This document shows, piece after piece, positions 30,101 through 39,528 of a DNA stretch of 52,084 nt (its first letter is position 1; each line of letters starts with the position of its first letter). The translations under genes and the position numbers were made by a program. The notes under the pieces were generated by a model. That model saw only the letters and a list, made by a program, of their open reading frames with translations. It ran no database searches and had not been told where the DNA came from. This DNA comes from Willaertia magna (lineage: Eukaryota > Heterolobosea > Eutetramitea > Acrasida > Naegleriidae): assembly GCA_902984215.1 (NCBI GenBank), contig CADWAF010000413.1:1-52084 (forward strand), given 5' to 3'.

Positions 30101-31719
30101 TTTTAAATTATAATTTATTAACCAAAAAGGGAAGTTTAAAATATTTAATTTTAACAACAAAATCAAATTTAAATAGATTTATAGATGATTATAATTATTT
30201 CTTTAAAAATAATTATCATTTTATTGAAAATATTATTAAAATTGAATCATCAAATGAATTAGATAAATTAAATAATTATAATAATGGTATAGTTTTAATG
30301 TCACATCGTTTATTATTAGATATTTTAAAAAATGAAGAAATTAAAAATAGAATTTTAAAAATTAATTTTAATTTTTTTGTAATTGATGAAGCACAAATTA
30401 TAAAGAATGATAAAACACAAACTTATAATTCTTTTATGGAAATTAAAACTGAATTTAAAATTTTATTAAGTGGAACTCCATTACAAAATAGTTTAGGTGA
30501 TTTATTTAATTTAATTAAATTTATTAAAAATAAAATGATTTTAAATGATAAAGAATTTGAAAATGAATTTATTAAATATTTTAATAATAATCCTATAAAT
30601 AGTAAATTAAATAAATTTAGATTAAAATTATTTACTTTATTATTTAATGATTCTATTCATAGAGTTTTATTTAAAGAATCTAAATTAATGGATATAAAAA
30701 AATATCAACATTTAATTTTTTATAAACCAAATTTAGAAATTTTAAATATTTATGATATTTTACAAAATAAAAATGTAAATTTCTTTACTTTAAATAAAAC
30801 TTTAAGAGTAATTTTAGATGCAGGTTCCTTTATTTATAATTATTCTTCTAAAAATAGTAATAATACTATAATTGAAGAACAATTTGAAGAAGAAATGATA
30901 GAAGAAGAAATAATGAATGAACAAATAAAGAAAAATATTTATAATAGTATTACTTCATTAGTAGATAAAGAAATTATTCCTTTAAATATAGAAATTAAAG
31001 AAAATAATAAAATTAAAATTTTACAAAATTTAATAAATTCCATAAAAGTAAATGATGAAACTGATCAAATTGTAATATTTACCAATTATATTAGTTATTT
31101 ACCATTTTTAATTAATGAATTAAAAATTGATTATAAAATTGAAATGTTTACTGGAACGTTAACTACCAAACAAAGAAATGAAATTCTATTTAAATTTAAA
31201 AATAAAGAAATTGACATTTTATTTGTTAGTAAAAAAGTTGGTGGTGTTGGTATTGATTTATCAAATGCTAATCATGTAATATTTTATAATTTAGATTTTA
31301 ATTATACAAATGATTTACAATGTATAAGTAGATGTTATAGAAATAAACAATTAAAAGATGTACATGTTTATACTTTATTGGGAATGGTTAATTTAGATAT
31401 TAATTTAAAAATGGAATGTCATGTAAAGAAAGCAACAATGATTAATTATGTTTTAGATAATATATTTATTAAGAATAAATTGAGTGGTGATAATTTTTTT
31501 GAAAATTGTAAAGAGAGAATGAAGGGTTATTTAGATAAATTTATAATTTTGGATACTTTTATGGCTGGTGATAATGACGAAAAGGATGAATTATTAATAG
31601 GTCAAGATAATTTAATAACTAGTGATAATGAAGAAGTAGATGATGAAGGATTTAAATGTCATTGTAATGAATTTTTTAAAAGATATCCACATTTAAAAAA
31701 ATTAAATTTTTTTAATTAA
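27121..31719 (+). CDS. SNF2-family ATPase with giant low-complexity N-terminus
   Basis: The 1532-residue protein has a C-terminal SNF2/RAD54-type motor that would move or remodel protein on DNA. Walker A is HEMGLGKT (about residue 980). Motif II is DEAQ (about 1088) rather than DEAH/DEGH. Motif III is LSGTPLQNSLGDL (about 1117), motif V VGGVGIDLSNANHV, and motif VI QCISRCYRNK (about 1403). The first ~680 residues are almost entirely Asn, Gln, Glu and Asp runs; a Lys-rich helical segment follows at about 690-760. The GLGKT region and spacing recall ATRX/RAD54-type proteins, but the subfamily is not certain. The last residues include CHC near the stop. Its stop codon lies inside the 3' end of the convergent NSUN gene (18-bp overlap). 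Confidence 0.85.
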   Translation: MPKLPFDLNEVFDPEASSSDEEEEEEEINNNINDTNNTNSNTNNKELLTNIQQEIQQEEEQQFIQKQQEEEIQQQQLNEDLTQTFIQQQQQQLDEEIESFLNTTDLIDFEMNDIVTNNNNNNNNNEINNNIDNTNNNYLNIVNNEMNENNTNNIENNNIDIIINSNNNNNNYEVNEMNENNHIVNINGKEEEEEVEFNNNTIDNIIDNNSNDNNNNNNTNNNINNSNDSDNTNDKNNIEITVIEDNIVVEEINENEIYEITEIIDDDDNEMNDEEVIVTKTITTNNKNNNNTNDSEIIEIEDNDDNASILLDDEDEEENKKEEEVININNNDNNETTMQQQEENVIQIKEVMEEESNEIKEINNDNNNDNIITMNDNVQQQQLLDDGVEMSIIEPLNQQQLQQSPQQLQQQQNEMSIEPTTIIQQKEEEEQQLQQQQEELNNDSILLENDNNNTVNNIDYYQEIINKKERQKQKELEKKLKLNIVTSKIGDTILVKNLKDKQPSLKRKRINKKEQLEDENIEESDDDEEDQEEEEEDENDEEEEDDELFNFRAIKYYKEDNNNLIRENEEDKNEEEDEEQNEEEECFNFMYNSKEEFEREKQLFEQKRITKEEDDIKSNSDEDTDYFESEEEENNNNNQEEEEDDEMIEESNSSSGSGGEEREQQEQQQQKNELENELEKLMKEKVEYLHNVHFNQLKKEKIYKKYILEKNFTITQLKEKLIFYKQQLNQTKIEILQNNSKLENKNLNLIFKILKRQIKYEVLLLLIDEPPIIAPFPNKKVNVNKQQQQLNKERKELLDDMNDFIDDSNMEDEEINLKDSLMNQSPSQLETSLQSPNREEEAIKIKKIKYHIIPNQNGKNIILGNEFFNNLNFKKLLNGTVGICEILEKKIPYHFINIVMNQKVKKSAQQFKQQQEEEKEKENVNVSQLNTLLNEYKDVTNYGNLNIKIPSNIDAMDHQIDGLLFGIKQLKDKKSFIIAHEMGLGKTLTTLLLFLNYNLLTKKGSLKYLILTTKSNLNRFIDDYNYFFKNNYHFIENIIKIESSNELDKLNNYNNGIVLMSHRLLLDILKNEEIKNRILKINFNFFVIDEAQIIKNDKTQTYNSFMEIKTEFKILLSGTPLQNSLGDLFNLIKFIKNKMILNDKEFENEFIKYFNNNPINSKLNKFRLKLFTLLFNDSIHRVLFKESKLMDIKKYQHLIFYKPNLEILNIYDILQNKNVNFFTLNKTLRVILDAGSFIYNYSSKNSNNTIIEEQFEEEMIEEEIMNEQIKKNIYNSITSLVDKEIIPLNIEIKENNKIKILQNLINSIKVNDETDQIVIFTNYISYLPFLINELKIDYKIEMFTGTLTTKQRNEILFKFKNKEIDILFVSKKVGGVGIDLSNANHVIFYNLDFNYTNDLQCISRCYRNKQLKDVHVYTLLGMVNLDINLKMECHVKKATMINYVLDNIFIKNKLSGDNFFENCKERMKGYLDKFIILDTFMAGDNDEKDELLIGQDNLITSDNEEVDDEGFKCHCNEFFKRYPHLKKLNFFN

Positions 31720-32868
31720 TGCAATATATAAACAAGTATTACTTTGAGAAATAGATGGTAAAATTCTAACTGTATTTTTTAAAATATTACTTTCTATATA
31801 TGGTATATTTAATTCATTTATATCTAAAAATGGATGAATTAATTCAATTTCATTATTAAATAAATTAATTAAATAATTTACAATATTTTCATTTTGTTCA
31901 ATTGTAAAACTACATGTACAATATAATAAATATCCATTTTTAGAAAGTAAATTAAAACCATTTAAAATTAATTTCTTTTGTAAAGTTGTAATATTTTCCA
32001 TATTTTGTAAAGTATATTGTATTTGTTTTTCATTATTTTTAAAATAATCAATTCTTCCATCTGTAGTACATTCTGCATCTACAATTACAATATTAAATTT
32101 TTTATTTTTTGTAAAGTAATTTAAATTTTGTTGTAAAGTATTATTTAAATATTTTAAATTTTTATCAAAATTACAAAAATCATAAATTAAAATTCCTTCT
32201 TTAGGTATTTCTTTTAATTTTTCAATATATTTATATCTATTAACTATTTTAGGAATATTTTCATTACAATAAATTGTTGAATCTCCTAAAATTAATTTAA
32301 AATTTTTAATTTTTAATTTCTTTAAAATATTTTTAGTTGTCATTAATCTATGATAAGAATTATCAATTCCAAAAATAATAAAATTAAAAATAGAATGAAA
32401 AATATCATAAATTAAAAAAGATTTCATTCCAGGAGCACAACATAAATCAATTATGGAAATTTCTTCTTCTTCTTCTTTTAGTAATTCTAATTGTTGTTTA
32501 ATTTTTGGAAATATTCCTTCAAAAATTAAAATAGTATAAATACTAGAAATATCTATTCCAATAATTTTACCTAATTTATAACAATTTAATTTATTAATTG
32601 TAATATCTTTTAAAATAGCATAAATATTATATTTTTTTAAAATTGTTATTAATTCAATATTTAAATTTTTAAATTCTAAAAATATTTCATTTTCTATAGT
32701 TGATAATATTTTAATATATCTATATTTAGTATTTGTAAAGTATTCTTCAATATTAACGTTATAGTTATTACAAAATTGTTGTAGAGATGAAAGTGGTGTT
32801 GTTGTTTGGTTATCGGAATTGTTGTTGCATTCGTTGTTAGTGGTAGATGTTTCTTCCCAGCTTTCCAT
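31702..32868 (-). CDS. NSUN-family RNA (cytosine-5) methyltransferase
   Basis: NSUN enzymes transfer methyl from SAM to C5 of cytosine in rRNA or tRNA. The 388-residue product has motif I IDLCCAPGMKS (SAM binding), GIDNSYHRL, a LILGDST acidic loop, motif IV DAECTTDGR with Cys267, and motif VI YCTCSFTIEQNENIV with catalytic Cys319. The usual motif IV is D-x-P-C-T/S; here Pro is replaced by Glu, which is unusual, while both catalytic cysteines are kept. The N-terminal 130 residues form a PUA-less pre-domain with many Ile and Asn. It looks like an intact, AT-drifted enzyme. The last six codons overlap the SNF2 gene on the other strand. Confidence 0.85.
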   Translation of the reverse strand: MESWEETSTTNNECNNNSDNQTTTPLSSLQQFCNNYNVNIEEYFTNTKYRYIKILSTIENEIFLEFKNLNIELITILKKYNIYAILKDITINKLNCYKLGKIIGIDISSIYTILIFEGIFPKIKQQLELLKEEEEEISIIDLCCAPGMKSFLIYDIFHSIFNFIIFGIDNSYHRLMTTKNILKKLKIKNFKLILGDSTIYCNENIPKIVNRYKYIEKLKEIPKEGILIYDFCNFDKNLKYLNNTLQQNLNYFTKNKKFNIVIVDAECTTDGRIDYFKNNEKQIQYTLQNMENITTLQKKLILNGFNLLSKNGYLLYCTCSFTIEQNENIVNYLINLFNNEIELIHPFLDINELNIPYIESNILKNTVRILPSISQSNTCLYIALIKKI

Positions 32869-34204
32869 TTTTTTTCGAGTCCTTTATCACTTTTAAAATA
32901 AAGAAATCTATTTTAATATGAAATGAATAAGGTTAGAATATTCAACTAAATAGTTTAATATGTTAATGACTAATTAGAATTTGTAAGTTAAGAAACCTTT
33001 GTATATTATCTTTCAATCAGCAATTATTTAATTTCATAAAGGATAGTTTAATAAGATAATTTAGTTTACTTTTGTCACAACCATTTGTTTTTTAAAACCT
33101 ATATAAAGAATCTTGTAAAAATCGGTAATGAAAATGATTTTAAGAAAAAGAATAATTCTTTTACTGAAATAAAGAAGCTACAGAAAATAAACAACATTTG
33201 TTTTTCAAATTGCAGTACTGTAATTTTTTTAAATTTATGTATTTATATTAATATACATACATTGCTATTAGAAATAATTTTTATTATCTAATTTAATTTA
33301 AAAACAGTATTTTATTTATTATCATTATTTATATTTCGTTCTGGAATATAAATTAATTTTATTTATGTAAATTAGTCAAGGTAAGTATTGTTTTCAATTT
33401 ATTTTCAGATGTATAATAGATTACACATTATGTTTAATTATTAATAAATTCTTAAAATATTATCAAAAACTATTAATAAAGAATGATTTAAACTGAGAAT
33501 ACTATTTTATAAAGTATATTATTTTATTGTAATATATGGTTAAATATTGTTAAATATTAAACGGGCGATGATAATACTGATAATAATGTTATATATTTTA
33601 TTAACACAAAATATTTATATCATATTATTTATTGTATCTTACTGAACAAAAAGTTTTTCGTAAATAAACACTAGTCATAATTACGTCACAAATAAATGTC
33701 CCTTTTATTACTATACTGTCTCCGTACCCAAAAATAATGCTACGGAATAAAACTAATTTAAAACCCAAAGTACAAGTTATCAACACACCGTAAAATATGA
33801 AAAGATTCAACAGAAAAGTTATTATATAACCATTTCGAACAGCTGTATTTTGTTATTTTACCGTTTCTTGAATTATATATTAAAATATAATAAAAACTGA
33901 ATATATCTATAGATTTACCAAGAAATAATAATATACCTTTAAAATTAATAAATTAAATATTATAACAACACTCTGTAAATTTGTATTCTTGGTAAATGAT
34001 GGATTTTTAAATATCTTTAAACTGTCATTCTTTACATTATTTTTATCAATAATATTTAATCTATCTTTATATTTTTAACTTATATATAATAAACTAAAAA
34101 AATATAAATAAAAAATATAAATGTTTTTTTAATTCTTGAATACTCAGTATTTTTAATTAATCAGGTTTAACTTTTAATAATAAAGATAAAACTAAAAATA
34201 TTAT
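32869..34204. other. Long noncoding AT-rich region
   Basis: No frame with a credible ATG and coding character was found here. Short open frames near 33085-33291 and 33625-33810 begin at TTG only, and neither resembles a protein. The region precedes an NHL-repeat pseudogene and may be its eroded 3' half or plain spacer. Confidence 0.5.
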
Positions 34205-34770
34205 TTAGAATATCCTGACCTCACAGTTCCAGCAATTTTGATGACAGTGCCATTTGTCTTAATTTTATGAATAGTACTTGTCAGTCCATAAATAATTTCT
34301 AGATTGTTTCTAACGTATAAATGTAACTTTCACTATTTCCACAATTCCTGTGTTTAAATTTAGTTTTTTAATTGTATTACCATCTTTCAAATATACAATA
34401 CCTTGTTTTGTAATATAAATTTTTTGGGACTGGAAAATGTTGCTGTGTTTTCAACAACTTCCAAGTATCCACTTGTTGTAATTTTCTTAATTTTATTAGA
34501 ATTTAATTCTGTAAAATAAACTTCATTGTTATAAACTCCAAAACCAGTGAGAGTTGAAATTGGGCTTTGTTTTGCAATTCCACTGTCTATTACCCCATTT
34601 ATCCTGTTCAGCTAAAATTTAATTTTAACAGTTCCATCTTCCTTAATTTTGCAAATCATTCTATTTATTCTGTCTTCAAAATATATTTCATGTAACAGGT
34701 TGTATATTTATATCTTTGGCGTTCCAAGCATCATGGTTACTACCGCCAACTAATGCAATAATATTTCCAA
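34205..34770 (-). pseudogene. NHL/beta-propeller repeat gene remnant
   Basis: Minus-strand translation gives successive pieces in different frames: GGSNHDAWNAKDINIQP, ICKIKEDGTVKI, GVYNNEVYFTELNSNKIKK with ITTSGYLEVVE, QGIVYLKDGNTIKKLN, and LEIIYGLTSTIHKIKTNG with VIKIAGTVRSGY. The recurring pattern 'g.vY..d...n.I.ki...G.v..iaGt...gy' is the NHL-repeat propeller type that is abundant in heterolobosean genomes. At least two frameshifts and several stops break it, and no start is left. It is a dead gene fragment. Confidence 0.75.
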
Positions 34771-35022
34771 GTCTGGCAAATTTATGTTGACATTAACTAA
34801 AATTCAATTTTTACAATTATTTTCTTTTTTTTCTTCTTTAAAGATTATGTATGTTTTTTATTGTTTATATAGTGTATGTAATATTTAAAAATTTTAGATT
34901 TATTTTTGTTTATTGTTATATTAATTAAAAATAATATTTTATAAACTGTAATAAGCTTTAATTTTAAACGGTTTTAAAACATTTTTTGTTTCCAAAATAA
35001 ACATGCAGGTCCTAAAACGTAT

Positions 35023-35093
35023 TGCGTCGACCGGGAATCGAACCCGGGTCGCAGCGATGGCAACGCTGCATTCTACCACTAAACCATCGACGC
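35023..35093 (-). tRNA. tRNA-Gly (GCC)
   Basis: The 71-nt minus-strand gene has acceptor GCGTCGA/TCGACGC with discriminator A, D arm TGGTTTAGTGGTAGAA, anticodon loop TTGCCAT (anticodon GCC) and T arm CCCGGGTTCGATTCCCGG with no intron. Copies lie at 42109-42179 and 48865-48935. Confidence 0.95.
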
Positions 35094-35189
35094 TCCTGTA
35101 GTACATGAAAAAATTGTAAGTTAAAAAGATTTAATCTAGCAATTCAATCAAAAGCGAAGTGTGTTGTTTTTGGGGAACTGAAAAAGAAA

Positions 35190-35678
35190 ATGACTGGCAA
35201 CAAACCATCCTCCACCAACACCCCCAATACTTCCGAAGAACCAACAACAACATCCACTCCACAACAACAACAACATAATACAACAACATTAAATAACATT
35301 AATTATTACTTACAAGATTATCGTAAACATGCATCAGATAAATCAAAATATAAAATCATTGATCCAAACTATAAAAGACCAAAAGTTTTTGAATTGTGGG
35401 AAAAATTTACCTTTTGTAATTTTCAATCTTTACCTCCAAATAATAATAATATTAACACTAATAACACTTCTACAGTAAATAATGATAATAATAATTTAAC
35501 ATCTTTTGAAAAGTATAATTCTTCACTTTCATTTAATAATAATTTAAATAATAATAATAATTTAAATAATAATAATGGATGTAGAGGATTATATAGAAGA
35601 ATTACTGATTTAATGGAAGATAGTTATTTTTTATATTATGAATTTAGACATAAAAATAATTCAACAATAGATAAATAA
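35190..35678 (+). CDS. Unrecognised 162-residue Asn/Thr-rich protein
   Basis: An ATG at 35190, in good A-rich context, starts a 162-codon frame. A Thr/Ser/Pro/Gln-rich N-terminus (to ~30) is followed by a plausible conserved block around residues 36-80 (YYLQDYRKHASDKSKYKIID, then KRPKVFELWEKFTFCNF), an Asn-rich spacer, and a C-terminal block (GLYRRITDLMEDSYFLYYEF). The ordered blocks suggest a small real protein interrupted by Asn runs. I do not recognise the family. No membrane or signal segment is apparent. Confidence 0.65.
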   Translation: MTGNKPSSTNTPNTSEEPTTTSTPQQQQHNTTTLNNINYYLQDYRKHASDKSKYKIIDPNYKRPKVFELWEKFTFCNFQSLPPNNNNINTNNTSTVNNDNNNLTSFEKYNSSLSFNNNLNNNNNLNNNNGCRGLYRRITDLMEDSYFLYYEFRHKNNSTIDK

Positions 35679-36159
35679 ATTATTAAATAGTATTATATAC
35701 ATTATTAAATAAAATATTAAATGATTTAAAATTTTGTTTTCATTTTTCTTTTTCATTCATTCCTATTCATTGTTTAAAATGTGTTACAAAATTGAGTTAA
35801 AAAAAATTATTTCAATTTTTGTTCAAAATTACAACTTTCTTATTTAAAGAAACACAATTAAAAAATTGTAAAAAGGGTAAAAACAAAATTTGGTAAAGAA
35901 TTTCAGGGTAAAAAAACCATTGTAAAATTTTTAAACATGTAAACTTTGTAAAATTCTTTAAAAACAAGAAAGAACAGAAAAAACATTTATTATATAAAGT
36001 AAATTATTGTAAAAATATTTTGTAAAAAAAAGTCAACAACAACAACAAAAAAGTAAAAGTAAACAAAATAAATATATAACACTAGTAAACAAATATAACG
36101 TAAAAATAAAAAAACCTAAAATTAAACCTTTTGTAAAAATATAAAAAATAGTTAAAAAA
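35679..36159. other. Intergenic region between convergent genes
   Basis: AT-rich spacer holding the 3' ends of the unknown plus-strand gene and the PTB-like minus-strand gene. It is rich in TTGTAAAA/AAACAAAA tracts and has a CAACAACAACAACAAA tract near 36033. No gene is seen. Confidence 0.5.
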
Positions 36160-38295
36160 TTATTGCATTACATTTCCTCTACCACCACCTCTATAATATC
36201 CACCACCTCTTCCTCTATATCCACCACTACCTCTTCCTCTACTACTACTTCCTCTAAAATGTCCACTACCACTACCACCACTATTATTATTGTATGGTGG
36301 AGGAGGTACAAAATTATTATTTGTAGCACTACCATAATATGTAGTACTTGTAGTTGTATAATTATTATTCGATTGAACTGTTGGATATGCAGGATGGATC
36401 GTAATATTTCTAATTGGTTCTGCAAAATTAATATTAATATGGTGATCATTTACTTTTATATCATTTAATAATACTAATGCAGTAATAGCATCATTAATAG
36501 AAGGTAATGTTACAGTTGCCATTTTAGTTCTTAATTTTGGTTTATGTCCAAAGAATTTGACCTGTTCCATTTTAATATTTGCAATACCTAAAAAGTAAGA
36601 TTCTAACTCTTCACTAGTTGTATCAATTTGTATATTACTTATACATAACATTTTATTTGGTTCTGTTATGTGATCTAAATTCTTTAAAGATCCAATTGCA
36701 CTTCCTAATCTGAAACGATGTAATGGATGATCATAATAAGTTTCAAATAATTCACCAATAAGTAAATGATAATTACTATAATTTGTATTTTCAATATTTA
36801 ATAAAGTATTAGTTGATGGTGGTGTTGATGAATAAATATCTAAATTTGGAAAAGTTTCATTAATATCAATTAAATTAGTAAATGAAATATTAAATACTTC
36901 ACCAAATAAAGAATAATTATTATTTAAAAAATTAAAACTACGATTAGCTCCTTCTATATTTGTAAATTGTATTAATGCATATGGAATATTACCTAAAAAT
37001 GATATTTTAATTTTAATTACATCTCCATAAATACCAAATAATAAAAATAAAACATTACAATTTACTTTTTTAGAAGTAAAACCATCAACATATAAAATTG
37101 TAGAATTATTATTATTATTTTTATATTCTATAGTTGGATAATTATAATTTTCTAAATTTAAATTATTTAATTTACTTTTAATTATTATAATATTATTTAA
37201 ATTATTTAATTGTTCATAAATATTATTGTAATCATTTATATTATTAAATTCTATTAATATTCTTTTAGATTTATCTATATTAGGTAATTCTAATAATTTA
37301 AAATTTAAATTTAATAAATAATAATTAAATAATTTATCTAAAAATGTTAAATCTTTAATTATTAAATATAATATCTTATTATTTATAGAATTATTATTAT
37401 AATTAGGATATACTATATTTATTAATGAATTATCATTATTATTTAAAATTAAATTTAATAAATATTTATTATCATTATAAATAATACCAATATCATAATA
37501 TAAATAAATAAATATTAAAGTAGAATGTAAATCAATAAATTCAATTAATAAATTATTATTATTTAAATAAATATATTTTAATACACAATCTTTATATGGC
37601 ATTATAGATTGTAAAAATTGTATAGAAGGTGGAATAATAGTACCAACATTACCACTTGTATTATTTTTATCTATTATTACTTGTTGTTGTTGATCTGAAG
37701 AATGGAGATTATCTTGTTGTTTTGTAATTGTTAATAATACAGAAGTACTTCCATGAAATAATTGTTGTTGAATGGCATTTTTTGTATTCTCATGAATGGA
37801 AAGTCTTAATTTTTTTTTATTGAATCCCATAATAATATTTGAATTATTTAAATAATTATTACCACTAACACTACCACTAACACTGCCACTTGCATTAACA
37901 CTACTACTTGTAGGTAAATGACTGGTAGGATTAGTACTACTTGTAGAAGAAGAAGATAAAGAAGGATAGTGATGATGATGTGAATAATTAGTAGATGAAC
38001 GTTCATCATCGGAAGAATAACCACCAATGGATGGTGGTGGATTTTGTTGTGAATGATGAGAATGATGATCATAAGGTTGTTGTTGTTGTTGATAGTGTTG
38101 TGAATGTTGTGAATGATGACGTTGTTGTTGAGAATAAGAATGATGATGTTCATCTAAATAAGTACCATAATTTCTCTTTTTTGCTGTTGGATTATTATTA
38201 TTATCAATTACATCTCGTTCGGAATTTTGTTGTTGTTGTTGTTCGTATAGTGGTGTATAGTCAGGACTATTATTGTTATTGCTGTTATTAACCAT
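36160..38295 (-). CDS. PTB / hnRNP L-like RNA-binding protein
   Basis: PTB/hnRNP-L proteins bind pyrimidine- or CA-rich RNA and regulate splicing and RNA fate. The 711-residue product starts at ATG 38295; the frame is open further upstream but without ATG. The N-terminal ~165 residues are Gln/His/Ser/Asn-rich. A divergent RRM lies at about 180-300. A clear one follows at about 400-480 (ILYVDGFTSKKVNCNVLFLL, then YGDVIKIKI, typical of PTB RRM2/3). A C-terminal RRM lies at about 548-635 (MLCISNIQIDTTSEELESYF). The tail (about 670-710) is an RGG box (RGSSSRGRGSGGYRGRGGG). The RRM order fits the PTB/hnRNP-L family, while the RGG tail is an addition to the usual plan. Homopolymer linkers make the protein longer than usual. 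Confidence 0.8.
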   Translation of the reverse strand: MVNNSNNNNSPDYTPLYEQQQQQNSERDVIDNNNNPTAKKRNYGTYLDEHHHSYSQQQRHHSQHSQHYQQQQQPYDHHSHHSQQNPPPSIGGYSSDDERSSTNYSHHHHYPSLSSSSTSSTNPTSHLPTSSSVNASGSVSGSVSGNNYLNNSNIIMGFNKKKLRLSIHENTKNAIQQQLFHGSTSVLLTITKQQDNLHSSDQQQQVIIDKNNTSGNVGTIIPPSIQFLQSIMPYKDCVLKYIYLNNNNLLIEFIDLHSTLIFIYLYYDIGIIYNDNKYLLNLILNNNDNSLINIVYPNYNNNSINNKILYLIIKDLTFLDKLFNYYLLNLNFKLLELPNIDKSKRILIEFNNINDYNNIYEQLNNLNNIIIIKSKLNNLNLENYNYPTIEYKNNNNNSTILYVDGFTSKKVNCNVLFLLFGIYGDVIKIKISFLGNIPYALIQFTNIEGANRSFNFLNNNYSLFGEVFNISFTNLIDINETFPNLDIYSSTPPSTNTLLNIENTNYSNYHLLIGELFETYYDHPLHRFRLGSAIGSLKNLDHITEPNKMLCISNIQIDTTSEELESYFLGIANIKMEQVKFFGHKPKLRTKMATVTLPSINDAITALVLLNDIKVNDHHININFAEPIRNITIHPAYPTVQSNNNYTTTSTTYYGSATNNNFVPPPPYNNNSGGSGSGHFRGSSSRGRGSGGYRGRGGGYYRGGGRGNVMQ

Positions 38296-38487
38296 TATTT
38301 TTGTTATTTTGTTTGTGGTTATTTTTTTTTTTAACAATTTTTTTTTGTTAATTTTTTTTAATTTTTTTTTTTAAAATGTGGATTGATGCCTTAAAATTAT
38401 TAAGAAATTATTAATCAAAGACATTTTAAGCAGGTTCAATTTAATTACAAAAAAAATAAAAATTAAAAAAATAAAAAATAAAAAAAA

Positions 38488-39528
38488 ATGCCAAAAGAAA
38501 AAAGACATTCCTCACAACACACTTCTTCCTCATCATCACCACTATCTAACTTTTCGGGATTTAAAGCCTTTCAAAATAATAACACAAATCAACAACAATT
38601 AAATAAAAATAAATTTAAAGAATATGTAAATACAACTTATCATCAACCACAAAACTTTTTAAATGAAACAAATAAAAAAATTGAAAAATTAAATGATAGA
38701 AATGATCCTTTTGAAAAATATAGAATAAAAAAAACTTTAATGGATAATGAAAATGAATATACTTCTAAATGGAGAGATATTATACAAAATGGTTTAAGTC
38801 CAGATCGTATTGATCCTTTTATTAGTCAAAAGAATAATCTTTTAAATACAAATAAAGAAAAGAATAATACTGAAAAGAGAAGTTATGCCGAAATTTATGA
38901 AAATAATAAATTAGATAGAGAAAAAAAACATTTATTATTAGAAATAAAGAGGAATAATAATAGTACTTCTTCTAATTATAGTAGTAATGAAAATAAAGAA
39001 GATCTTACTATAAATTGTGGAATATCTTTTGAACTATCCGGAATATTAGGAAATCAAATGAATACAATTAATCAAAAAGGAACTATATTAAAATGGCAAC
39101 CAACACCTGAAATAGTATTACCTTCTAAAACAATAGATCCAAATATACCCAAATGGTCACTTTATTTACTAAAAAACGAAAAGGTAATTCCTAATGAAAA
39201 ACCAATCCAACTAAATTTACAAAAAAGTTGGCTCTTCGGTAGAGATTCCGATTGTTGTGATATTTTATTAAAAGATATTTCTTGTAGTAAACAACATGCC
39301 ATTCTATGTTTCCGTAAAATAAAACATAATACAACTTTAAATATAGAATACAAAATTAAACCATTTTTAATTGATTTACAAAGTACAAATGGTACATTTT
39401 TAAATAATAAAAAAATAGAAGAGAGTAGATATTATGAATTAAAAGAATTTGACATTATTACATTTGGAAATCAAAATAATACAAATATAGAATATATGAT
39501 ATTAAATGATCAATCTAAATTTAATTGA
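38488..39528 (+). CDS. SNIP1: SNIP1/DAWDLE-like FHA-domain protein
   Basis: SNIP1-type proteins (DAWDLE in plants, Pml1 in the yeast RES complex) are spliceosome-associated and bind phosphothreonine through the FHA domain. The 346-residue product has a polar N-terminus with Asn/Lys runs, then the FHA domain at about 221-335: LFGRDSDCCDILLKDISCSK, QHAILCFRK, PFLIDLQSTNGTFLNNKKIE and RYYELKEFDIITFG. These match SNIP1 nearly block for block, including the GR, SxxH-type SKQH and NGT residues. The ATG at 38488 follows A8. The stop overlaps the ARMC2 stop region on the other strand by 19 bp. Confidence 0.9.
   Translation: MPKEKRHSSQHTSSSSSPLSNFSGFKAFQNNNTNQQQLNKNKFKEYVNTTYHQPQNFLNETNKKIEKLNDRNDPFEKYRIKKTLMDNENEYTSKWRDIIQNGLSPDRIDPFISQKNNLLNTNKEKNNTEKRSYAEIYENNKLDREKKHLLLEIKRNNNSTSSNYSSNENKEDLTINCGISFELSGILGNQMNTINQKGTILKWQPTPEIVLPSKTIDPNIPKWSLYLLKNEKVIPNEKPIQLNLQKSWLFGRDSDCCDILLKDISCSKQHAILCFRKIKHNTTLNIEYKIKPFLIDLQSTNGTFLNNKKIEESRYYELKEFDIITFGNQNNTNIEYMILNDQSKFN

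Noticed and set aside
33085..33810. Two short open frames in the long spacer (33085-33291 plus, 33625-33810 minus)
   Set aside because: Both begin at TTG rather than ATG, have no domain-like sequence and lie in AT-rich noncoding DNA.
36160..38291. Val/Ile/Ser-rich frames overlapping the PTB-like gene on both strands
   Set aside because: They are out-of-frame readings of the RGG tail and Gln/His/Asn repeats of the real gene.
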